From positions 62,001 through 126,000 of the forward strand of contig NZ_PGFI01000011.1 of NCBI RefSeq assembly GCF_002797755.1: a stretch of 64,000 nucleotides of DNA. Reading direction: 5' to 3'. This document shows positions 38,457 through 46,063 of the stretch, in pieces. The DNA is from Brevirhabdus pacifica. Its GTDB lineage: Bacteria; Pseudomonadota; Alphaproteobacteria; Rhodobacterales; Rhodobacteraceae. The notes below the pieces were generated by a model that had not been told where the DNA came from, did not search any database, and saw only the letters and a program-made list of their open reading frames with translations. The number at the start of each line of letters is the position of its first letter. The first letter of the stretch is position 1. The translations under genes and the position numbers were made by a program.

Positions 38457-38481
38457 GGAACCTGCCGGGTCGGCTGACGTT
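38457..38481 (+). promoter_or_regulatory. Candidate EcfG-type promoter of the amidoligase-GATase operon
   Basis: GGAAC, 16 bases, CGTT. The -35 boxes of this site and the opposite PRC promoter are back to back, about 23 bases apart. The predicted start site near 38488 nearly coincides with an ATG at 38490, so either the mRNA is leaderless or translation begins at 38565. Confidence 0.75.
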
Positions 38482-38564
38482 GGCCGATCATGAGCATTAA
38501 TATTGACAAGTATACAGCCGACTCGAGCCATTGGCGAGGCATATTGGATGGCGAAGGCACATTT

Positions 38565-39545
38565 ATGCTGCCCCGTCCCGATACCCGTGCCGGCAGGCCC
38601 CGCAAGGTCGGCATAGAGGTCGAGTTCGCCGATCTCGAGCCCGAAAGTGTGGCCCGATGCGTCATGTCCTGCCTAGGTGGTACGGCCCGGGATGTGGGCC
38701 ATCTAGAATGGCGGGTCGAGGGCACGGCGCTGGGCGAGGTGCGTATTTTCCGCGATGTCGCCCTGCGCAAGAAGGGTGGTGCACTGATGCAGGCCGGATT
38801 GCGGCTGGCGGGTGACCTGATCCCTCTGGAGCTGGTGACCGACCCGGTCGATCCGCAGGATTTCGACCGGATCGAAGCGCTGTTCGATGCTTTGCGCGAA
38901 CGGGGCGCCACCGGCACGCGCGAGGGGTTCATGCATGGTTATGGCCTTCACCTGAATCCTGAGGTGCCCAGCCTGGACGCCGCCGACGTGGTGCCCGTGG
39001 TCCGCGCGTTCGCCCTGATGGAAGACTGGTTGCGCCAGAACGAGAACCTGACCGAGGCAAGGCGCCTGCTTCCGTTTATCGAGCCGTGGCCCCCCGGGCT
39101 GGTCGACCGGCTGAGCGTGGACGAGGCGGCGTCCTGGGGTTGGGACGAGCTGATCGACGCTTACCTGGCCGAGACCCGTAGCCGGAACCATTCATTGGAC
39201 ATGCTGCCCCTGTTTCTGCACGTGGACGAGGAAGGGGGCGGGGGCATGGGCCTCAAGGACAAGCTGCCCGACAACGTCGGCGCCCGCCCCACCTATCACT
39301 ACCGTTTGCCCGAAAGCCGCGTGGACGAGGTCGACTGGACCCTCGCGCGCGAATGGAACAGCTGGGTCATCGTCGAGCGGGTCGCCGCGAACCCTGCCTT
39401 GATCTCGGCGCTGTCGGCGGCCTGGCAGGCGCATCGTGCCTCGGTCTTCGACAGGCGCAAGGACTGGGCCCAGGCGGTGGCGCATCTTCTGGCGGCACCG
39501 CTGGGATCCGGTCCCCAGTCCGATACCGGGGGTGTGCGGGCATGA
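38565..39545 (+). CDS. Amidoligase family protein
   Basis: 326 residues from ATG 38565, which has GAAGG seven bases upstream; an in-frame ATG at 38490 would add 25 residues but would require a leaderless message. The family signature RKVGIEVEFADLE opens the glutamine-synthetase/gamma-GCS-like fold, and VELVTDPVD, MHGYGLHLNPEVPSLD and FIEPWPP are further blocks. These COOH-NH2 ligases join an amine to a carboxylate using ATP, substrates unknown. The downstream gene encodes a class I amidotransferase and overlaps by four bases, so the two enzymes are expected to act on the same amide or gamma-glutamyl compound. Confidence 0.87.
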   Translation: MLPRPDTRAGRPRKVGIEVEFADLEPESVARCVMSCLGGTARDVGHLEWRVEGTALGEVRIFRDVALRKKGGALMQAGLRLAGDLIPLELVTDPVDPQDFDRIEALFDALRERGATGTREGFMHGYGLHLNPEVPSLDAADVVPVVRAFALMEDWLRQNENLTEARRLLPFIEPWPPGLVDRLSVDEAASWGWDELIDAYLAETRSRNHSLDMLPLFLHVDEEGGGGMGLKDKLPDNVGARPTYHYRLPESRVDEVDWTLAREWNSWVIVERVAANPALISALSAAWQAHRASVFDRRKDWAQAVAHLLAAPLGSGPQSDTGGVRA

Positions 39546-40282
39546 GGCCAGCATCCTCCCGACCCGTGGTCGGGGTCACGGTTTCCCAGCGTTCGGGCTG
39601 GCGGATCTTTCCCCTCATCGCATTCAACATCTGGCTGGCCGGGGGCCGTGCCTTACGCTGGCAAGCGGGCAGCCCGGCCAACGTGGCGGCGGTCGATGGC
39701 GTGGTCATCGGCGGTGGCGACGACATCTCGCCCGACCTCTACGGCGGTCACATTGTCACTTCGGCGCGGCTGGACCCGGACCGCGACACGCTGGAGCGCG
39801 GCCTGATCGAGCAGGCGCTGGCGCTGAACGTGCCGGTTCTGGGGATCTGCCGTGGGGCACAGATGCTCAACATCGCGCTGGGCGGGACGCTGGACCAGGA
39901 CGCCTACGGCACCTACTGGTCCGGGGAACGGGTCTACACCATCCTGCCGCGCAAGCGGGTCGAGATCTGCGCCGACACCCAGCTTGCCCGCATATCGGGG
40001 CAGGAGCCGATGCAGGTGAACGCCCTGCATTCCCAAGCGGTAGAGGAGTTGGGCCGTGGCCTTCGGGTCGCCGCCCGGGACGAGCGTGGCATGGTCCAGG
40101 CGGTCGAGCGGATCGCCGACCCCTTCGCCATGGGCGTCCAGTGGCACCCCGAGCACCTCTTCTATCGCCGCCGCCACCGCCTGATCTTCGCGGCCTTGGT
40201 GGAGGCCGCACGCGCCCACCGCCTCCAGCGCGACCAGATCGCCGCGATGGAGGCGGGACTGGCCGGGGCGAACGCGCGCTAA
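39542..40282 (+). CDS. Gamma-glutamyl-gamma-aminobutyrate hydrolase-like class I amidotransferase
   Basis: 246 residues. Nucleophile Cys103 in LGICRGAQMLNIALGG, and the catalytic His202/Glu204 pair in GVQWHPEHLF, complete the triad. DGVVIGGGDDISPDLYGG is the family's substrate-side loop. Members hydrolyse gamma-glutamyl amides (as in the Puu pathway) or transfer the ammonia. Coupled to the amidoligase; such pairs have been noted by comparative genomics as predicted amide synthesis/hydrolysis modules. No puu genes are nearby. Confidence 0.88.
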   Translation: MRPASSRPVVGVTVSQRSGWRIFPLIAFNIWLAGGRALRWQAGSPANVAAVDGVVIGGGDDISPDLYGGHIVTSARLDPDRDTLERGLIEQALALNVPVLGICRGAQMLNIALGGTLDQDAYGTYWSGERVYTILPRKRVEICADTQLARISGQEPMQVNALHSQAVEELGRGLRVAARDERGMVQAVERIADPFAMGVQWHPEHLFYRRRHRLIFAALVEAARAHRLQRDQIAAMEAGLAGANAR

Positions 40283-40305
40283 CCCGCAGGCCCGCGCGCG
40301 TGGGC

Positions 40306-41019
40306 TCAGGTGCTGCCCGTCAGGCTTTCGGGCGTGGGTTCCTGGGCAAGGCCCGCGATACCGCCGCTCAACACAGCGTGGCTGCCGCCCTTGGCGGTGT
40401 AGCGGAAGCGGGACAGGGGCACCGCCCGCTCGCCCGCGTCGGCGGTGCGCAGGACCAGGTGGGTCACCCGGAACGCCTCGGTATCGACCAGCAGGTCGGC
40501 GATCGTGCCCAGCATCCCGTCATCGCCGAAGGCCTCGCGCCCCAGCCATTCCGAGGCCCGGGCCAGCCCGCGCAGAAGGGCGGGGTCGCTGTCGGGATCG
40601 ACCAGCTCCCGCTCGGCCGTGCCGGGGGAATTGGTGACACCTTCGTCGGCCAGCTGTGCCTGAAGCAGCATCGGCGCATAGGTGCCGCCGAATGGACCGA
40701 CAATCAGCGGCGGCCAGTTGCTGAGATCGAAGATAGAGCCTGCGTCGTCGTGCTGCTCGGTATCCTCGTGGCTCCAGCGTGGGGCCTGCTCGACCGTGTC
40801 GCGGTCCACGTTCACGGGCCACAGACCGTCCTGCGGGCGCGGCCGCTCGACGAAATCGGTGGGCACCAGCGCCTCGGATCCGCTGATCCAGTCATCGACA
40901 TGCAGGGCCAAGTGGCGCAGCGCGCCGCTGGAGCTGTCGAAGAAGATCTCGTTAATCGCCAGACGCTCGCCGTCGACGTCCGCCTCAAGGGCGATCAGCT
41001 TGGAAATGGGTGTCATCAT
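40306..41019 (-). CDS. PRC-barrel domain protein
   Basis: 237 residues from ATG 41019, with GGAGGA seven bases upstream; a second ATG follows directly. Two PRC-barrel-like units: residues 1-60 (SKLIALEADVDGERLAINEIFFDSSSGALRHLALHVDDW) and about 160-220 (GTIADLLVDTEAFRVTHLVLRT). The middle part is acidic. No signal peptide, so it is probably cytoplasmic. Function unknown; its neighbours suggest a stress role. A GGAAC with a poor -10 (CTTT) lies upstream at 41065-41040. Confidence 0.82.
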   Translation of the reverse strand: MMTPISKLIALEADVDGERLAINEIFFDSSSGALRHLALHVDDWISGSEALVPTDFVERPRPQDGLWPVNVDRDTVEQAPRWSHEDTEQHDDAGSIFDLSNWPPLIVGPFGGTYAPMLLQAQLADEGVTNSPGTAERELVDPDSDPALLRGLARASEWLGREAFGDDGMLGTIADLLVDTEAFRVTHLVLRTADAGERAVPLSRFRYTAKGGSHAVLSGGIAGLAQEPTPESLTGST

Positions 41020-41067
41020 GATTGGGTCCTCCAGGGACAAAAGCCCGCAATTTCCGGCCGGTTCCAT

Positions 41068-41093
41068 GGAACCATATCGTGTTGATCCGGGTT
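41068..41093 (+). promoter_or_regulatory. Weak EcfG-like site upstream of a 51-residue ORF
   Basis: GGAAC, 17 bases, GGTT: one mismatch in the -10. It overlaps a palindrome GGTTCCATGGAACC (41060-41073), giving a second GGAAC facing the PRC gene. Confidence 0.4.
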
Positions 41094-41128
41094 GGTCCGG
41101 TGAAATCGAGTATAGTGGAGTTTGGGAA

Positions 41129-41284
41129 ATGGAAGCCGGATCGTTCATTGGCATCTTGTCAGGTTTGGCCCTGCTCGGCGTGATCAGCTTTCCGCTGTTC
41201 GGCCGGACCGAGCCCCGCCATCAGCTTCGCCCCCAAGAGCACGCCAAGCGTGCTGTCGCCGGGGGTGACGACCAGGTCTGTTAA
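41129..41284 (+). CDS. Hypothetical 51-residue membrane peptide
   Basis: One hydrophobic helix (FIGILSGLALLGVISFPLFG, residues 6-25) followed by a charged tail rich in His/Gln/Arg. GGAG lies eight bases upstream of the ATG and a good terminator follows the stop. No family recognised. The combination of ribosome site, terminator and a promoter-like element makes it a credible small gene. Confidence 0.55.
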   Translation: MEAGSFIGILSGLALLGVISFPLFGRTEPRHQLRPQEHAKRAVAGGDDQVC

Positions 41285-41326
41285 CAGACCTGCCGGGCCG
41301 GAGGCCACGTTTTAAGGTGCGGAAAG

Positions 41327-41355
41327 CGGATCCCCTCGGGGATCCGTTTTTCTTT
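41327..41355 (+). terminator. Rho-independent terminator after the small membrane peptide gene
   Basis: Nine-base stem CGGATCCCC/GGGGATCCG with a tight loop followed by TTTTTCTTT. Confidence 0.85.
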
Positions 41356-41404
41356 GTGCATGGCGGATGCTGCGCGCGCCCTACCGGCCCGGTCAGTAAT
41401 TCCG

Positions 41405-44400
41405 TCAGTAATCCCGCTCGAAGAAGATGCCGACGCCGGTCTGCCCCTCGGAATCGATGCCGCCTTTCACCGTGACCGAGGGGGAAATGTCGAGGTTGAG
41501 GTTGATTTCGGCCTCGCCACCGCTGTCGACGGTCACGTCGGTATAGACGTTCTCGGACAGGTATTTGCCCGCGCGAACGCCGACGTTCCCCTCCTCGGAC
41601 GTCGTGACATCAAGATCGTCCAGGCCCGTCCGGTCGCGGATGCGGCTGATGATGCCGACGCCGCCACGCCCCGCCAGTGTCGCCACGGCCGAGGCCAGCT
41701 GTGCGGCCTGGATGGCCGAAAGCGATGTCACATCCTTGCCGAAGAGAAGCCGCGACAGCACCTCGTCCTCGGGCAGCTCGGGCTCGGAGAGGAAGCTGAT
41801 CTCGGGCGAGGAGACCGCGCCCTCCACCACGATGCGCACGGTCGTGCCTTCGACATTGGTGGAGGCAATGAGCCTCAGGCGCGGCTCGAAATTGCCTTCG
41901 AGGCGGATGATGCCGGTGTCCAGGGTCAGCCGCTGGCCCAGCAGGTCAAGACGGCCGCGCACCAGCTCGAACTGGCCGACGGGGATCACATCGTTGGTGG
42001 TTCCGGTGATCCGCAGCCGGCCACCGAGTTCGGCATCCAGACCGCGTCCGCGCACGAAGATGCGGTTGTCGGCGATGATCAGGACGTCCAGCGATAGGGC
42101 GCTGGACGCAGCACCGCCGCCCCCGCCATTCCCGTCGCCGTTGCCATCACTCAGAAGACCCGCGCGCCCGCGGGTCGCACGTACGTCCGCAGGTTCGTTC
42201 AAATGCACCATGTCCGGAAGCGGTTCGGTCCCGCCAAAGCCCGAGGAGGGCACGCGAAGCTCCACCTCGTCCAGCACGACCGTGCCGGCGATCCGCCCGC
42301 CCCCCGCCAGCGGCCCGGTCACGCGCAGGGTGCCGTTGGCCGAGGTGGTGTAGAGGTTCGGATCGACGATGCCGACGCTGTTCAGGTTGACCGTCAGGTC
42401 AGCGGGCAGACCGCCCTCAAGCCCCAGGGTGCCGGCAACGCCCAGAGAGCCGCCGCTGCCGACCGCCGCCGTGGCCGCGATGCGGGCGGTTGAGCCCGAT
42501 AGCTGTGCGGTGATGTCCAGCCCGGAGAGCGAGTTGCGCAGGTTCGGCAGCGCCACGCTGGCGCCCGCGACGCTGATACCCCCCGAAAGAGACGACAGGG
42601 CCAGCGGCCCGTCGAGCCGCAGGTCGAAGGCCGCGATGCCCCGGATCGAGCGGGGGGCCAGGCGGCGGTTCAGCAAGCCCAGCGGCGCAGAGCCGTTAAG
42701 ATCGATCGCCGCCCGGCTGAGATCGGCGGCGACATTGCCGTCGAACCGCACGGTGGTCCCCGAGGGGCCGTTGGCGGTGCCGTCCAGCACATAAAGTTTG
42801 CCCGACTGGCGCAGGTCCATGCGGACCGAGGCCGGGCCGGGCAGGTCGGGCACAAGCCGACCGAGGTCGCCGATGCTGGCGGCGATCCGGGCCGAAATGT
42901 CGCCGCCGCCCGCGGGCAGGGTCGCGCTTAGTTGAACGGCGGTGCGGTCGGGGCCGGTGCCATTGGCCGTCACAACGATGCCGGCGGGGGTCTGGCGAGC
43001 GGTGCCCTGCACCTGCGCCGGGCCGCCAAAGCCCGGAACAAAGCGCGACAGGTCATCGAGCCGCGCGTCGAAGTCGATGGTCGAGCCTTCTTCGGTCAAG
43101 GTGCCACTGGCCTGCGCGCGCAGAGCCGAGGATTGAAGTTCTGCGCGACGGATGGTCAGCCCGGCCTCGGACTTGCTGGCGGAAACCTCCAGCGTGGCGG
43201 GACCGCGCAGAAGCTGATCCACCTGGGGTATGCCCACGGCGACCGAGTTGGCCTTGGCCGAAACCTCGGCCTCGAACGTGCCGGCATTGCGGTCGGCCGA
43301 ACCCACGATGTCGGCATCCAGCGCGCCGCGGATGGGCCGCCCCACGATGTCCGTCAGCGGGGCAAGCGACGGCGCCCGCAGGCGCGCCTGACCGGCCAGG
43401 CGCAGGTTCTCGTCCGACCGGTCCACGGTGCCGCTGCCGGTCAGGGTGATGCCCCTGAAGCTGGCGTCCAGCGTCTCGACCTTGATCAGCTTGGCGTCCT
43501 TGGGCGCGGTGACGACCAGGTCGGCGCGGGCGCCCTCGGGGGCGGTGCCATTCACGTCCAGGCGCCATCCGCTGCCGGTCTCGACCGCCTTGCCGGCAAC
43601 GCGTGCGGGTCCCGAAAGGCCGGGGGCCACCCGCCGGGCGTCGTCAAGCTGGGCGTCGAACTCGACGCTGCTGCCGACGTCGGTCAACTCGCCGCTGGCG
43701 GTAACGCGCAGGGATTTCGTCTCGATCAGCGCGCGCTCGATCTCAAGGCCCTTTTCGGTGCGCTGGGCGGTCACGCGCACGGTGCTGCTGCCACCGATCA
43801 GCTCGTCCACCCGGTCGATGCCGATGCCCAGGTCCTGCCCGTCGGCGTCCAGCTTTACCCGGAAGGTGCCCGCCTTCAGCGCGCCCGAGGCGTCGAGCTG
43901 TGCATCGAGGCTGCCCGACAGCGGCCGCCCCGCGATGTCCGAGACGCGGCCCAGATCGGCGATGACAAGGCGGGCGTCGGTGGTGACAAGCGTGTCGGTC
44001 TCGGTGCGATCGACGGTCGCCTCGCCCTTCAGCTCGATCCCGCGGAATGAGGCGTCGAGCCCGGTGATCCGGATCGGATTGCCGGATTTCGGCAGGCTGA
44101 TCAGCATGTCGGCACGCGCGTCGTCGGGCGCGGTCGCATCCAGGTCGATAGTCCAGCCGGTCTTGTCCTGGCGCCCGCGCCCGGTCAGGGCGACGGGGCC
44201 CGAAAGCTCGGGCAGGTAGCGCGCCAGATCGTCGAGCTTGACCGCGAATTCAACCTCGCTGTCGTTGGTGGCAATCCGCCCCGTGGCCGAGGCATCCACC
44301 GCCTTGGTCACCACCGTGGCCGAGCGCAGGGTCAGGCCCTTTTCGTTGCGCAGGGCCGAGATGCGCAGCTCGCTCTTGCCCTCCAGAAGCTGGTCGACCT

Positions 44401-46063
44401 GCGGGTTCGAGATGCTCAGATCCACCGCCCGCGCGTCCAGGATCAGGTCGAAGGCACCGGTCAGAAGCTGCGCGTCGCCGGTCAGGTTGGCCTCCATCCG
44501 GCCGCCCAGTTCCTGGCCGGTCAGGGTGGACAGGCGGCCAAGGTCCAGAACATCCAGCTTGGCCTTGCCCTTCAGGGCGAAATTGGTGCCGAAACCGTCA
44601 ACCGTGCCGTCGGCGACCAGGTCCAGGCCTTGGGTCTGGACCTGAAGCGCCTCGATCCGCAGGGGCACGCCGTCGCGCCAGGTCATCTTCGTGGAGAGGT
44701 CCACCGTCTCGCCCAGGGCCTGGGCAAGGCCGGGATCGGTCGGGCTGACGCCTTGGGCCGAGATGTCGACCTTGGCCGTGACCTGCCGGGTCGATCCGCG
44801 TTGGATCACGCCGCCGCCGTCCAGCTTCATGCGGGCGACGCGGATCTCGGGGCGGTCGAACCCCTCGACCGTGCCGGCAAGGGACCAGCGGTCCCCTTCG
44901 GAGCCGTCGAACGTGGCCAGAAGGTCGGCCTTGCCCAGCCGCGTTTCGATCTCGCCGGGCAGGGGCAAAAGGACGGGGGTGCCATCGGCATTGCCCAGCT
45001 GCAGGTCCAGACGGAACGCCTCGGGCAGGCCGTCGGCGGCCAGGCCCAACTCTCCCTTGACGCGCACGGCGGCGGCGTCGACGGCCAGTTCCTCGACCTT
45101 GACCCGCCCGTCGGCAAAGCGGCGGGCGAAGAATTTCAGGGACACCTGGTCACCGAAGAAGGCGCCGTATTCGGGGGTGAAGACCGGTGCGAGGTCGCCC
45201 GAGATGTCGGCCCGCAGGGTCCGGGTGGGCGGCGGTTGCAGGCCGTTTTCCGGCGCCGGCATGTTCGGGTCGCGTTCAGACCCCAGCGCGACCGAACCGG
45301 CCAGCCGCTCGACGCCGTCGGTCTCCAGCACCAGGTCGGCGCGGAACTCGGCGATGGGATCGTCGCCATTGATCGACAGGCGGACTGAGGGGCGCCCCGG
45401 CAGCTCCAGCAGGTTCGCGGCCAGACCGTCGGCGGCCTCTTCCAGATCCAGGGCCAGTGCAAGCCGCGTGGTCTTGTTGGAATAGCCCGCCTGCAACGAG
45501 AACCGGCCCTGAGGCCCGTCCAGGCGCTGGATCTCCAGATCGGCCTGTCCCTCGCCGTCGATCAGCGACAGCTTGCCCGCCACGCTCAACGCGGCGGCAA
45601 TGCCGGCCACCTCCTCGCCCAGCTCGACCCGGTCGGCGGCGATCTTCTCGATCACCACGCTGACGGGGATCTCGGGCAGGGCGAATGTCGGCGCCTCGGG
45701 CGAGGTCCCCTCGCTCGCCGGAAGGCGCGGCAGCAGGATCTCGCGGGCGGAAAGCTCGGTTATGTCGACGCGACCGGTCAGCAGGCCCGAACGGTTCAGC
45801 CCAAGCACCGCGTCGTTGATGGTCAGCCACACACCTTCGTCGTCGGCGATGGTGATCCGGTCGACGGTGGCGCGCGAACTGAGTGCGCCGCGAAACCCCT
45901 CAAGGCGGATCTCGCGGCCGGCGCCGGACAAAAGATCCTCCAGCGTGCGGGTCAGCCAGCCCTTGTCCGAGGTTGTCTCGGCCTCGGTCTGGGCAAGCGC
46001 CTGGGGCGGGGCCTGAACCGCCAGCAGAAGGGCGAAAATCGCAAGATACAAGAAACGGCGCAT
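41405..46063 (-). CDS. tamB: Translocation and assembly module inner membrane component TamB
   Basis: 1552 residues. Signal anchor at the N terminus (FLYLAIFALLLAVQAPPQALA). The long body is built of beta-helical/AsmA-like repeats; at least three successive units of about 195 residues, starting near residues 505, 700 and 897, share blocks such as GRPLSGSLDA, VDQLL.G, EKGL.I.RA and LDDL.R..P. The last ~300 residues are the DUF490 domain with DLLGQRLTLDTGIIRLEGNFEPRL and SQPELPEDEVLSRLLFG-like PEDEVLSRLLFGKD. TamB spans the periplasm and, with TamA, moves lipids or outer-membrane proteins. It overlaps tamA by one base. Confidence 0.95.
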   Translation of the reverse strand: MRRFLYLAIFALLLAVQAPPQALAQTEAETTSDKGWLTRTLEDLLSGAGREIRLEGFRGALSSRATVDRITIADDEGVWLTINDAVLGLNRSGLLTGRVDITELSAREILLPRLPASEGTSPEAPTFALPEIPVSVVIEKIAADRVELGEEVAGIAAALSVAGKLSLIDGEGQADLEIQRLDGPQGRFSLQAGYSNKTTRLALALDLEEAADGLAANLLELPGRPSVRLSINGDDPIAEFRADLVLETDGVERLAGSVALGSERDPNMPAPENGLQPPPTRTLRADISGDLAPVFTPEYGAFFGDQVSLKFFARRFADGRVKVEELAVDAAAVRVKGELGLAADGLPEAFRLDLQLGNADGTPVLLPLPGEIETRLGKADLLATFDGSEGDRWSLAGTVEGFDRPEIRVARMKLDGGGVIQRGSTRQVTAKVDISAQGVSPTDPGLAQALGETVDLSTKMTWRDGVPLRIEALQVQTQGLDLVADGTVDGFGTNFALKGKAKLDVLDLGRLSTLTGQELGGRMEANLTGDAQLLTGAFDLILDARAVDLSISNPQVDQLLEGKSELRISALRNEKGLTLRSATVVTKAVDASATGRIATNDSEVEFAVKLDDLARYLPELSGPVALTGRGRQDKTGWTIDLDATAPDDARADMLISLPKSGNPIRITGLDASFRGIELKGEATVDRTETDTLVTTDARLVIADLGRVSDIAGRPLSGSLDAQLDASGALKAGTFRVKLDADGQDLGIGIDRVDELIGGSSTVRVTAQRTEKGLEIERALIETKSLRVTASGELTDVGSSVEFDAQLDDARRVAPGLSGPARVAGKAVETGSGWRLDVNGTAPEGARADLVVTAPKDAKLIKVETLDASFRGITLTGSGTVDRSDENLRLAGQARLRAPSLAPLTDIVGRPIRGALDADIVGSADRNAGTFEAEVSAKANSVAVGIPQVDQLLRGPATLEVSASKSEAGLTIRRAELQSSALRAQASGTLTEEGSTIDFDARLDDLSRFVPGFGGPAQVQGTARQTPAGIVVTANGTGPDRTAVQLSATLPAGGGDISARIAASIGDLGRLVPDLPGPASVRMDLRQSGKLYVLDGTANGPSGTTVRFDGNVAADLSRAAIDLNGSAPLGLLNRRLAPRSIRGIAAFDLRLDGPLALSSLSGGISVAGASVALPNLRNSLSGLDITAQLSGSTARIAATAAVGSGGSLGVAGTLGLEGGLPADLTVNLNSVGIVDPNLYTTSANGTLRVTGPLAGGGRIAGTVVLDEVELRVPSSGFGGTEPLPDMVHLNEPADVRATRGRAGLLSDGNGDGNGGGGGAASSALSLDVLIIADNRIFVRGRGLDAELGGRLRITGTTNDVIPVGQFELVRGRLDLLGQRLTLDTGIIRLEGNFEPRLRLIASTNVEGTTVRIVVEGAVSSPEISFLSEPELPEDEVLSRLLFGKDVTSLSAIQAAQLASAVATLAGRGGVGIISRIRDRTGLDDLDVTTSEEGNVGVRAGKYLSENVYTDVTVDSGGEAEINLNLDISPSVTVKGGIDSEGQTGVGIFFERDY

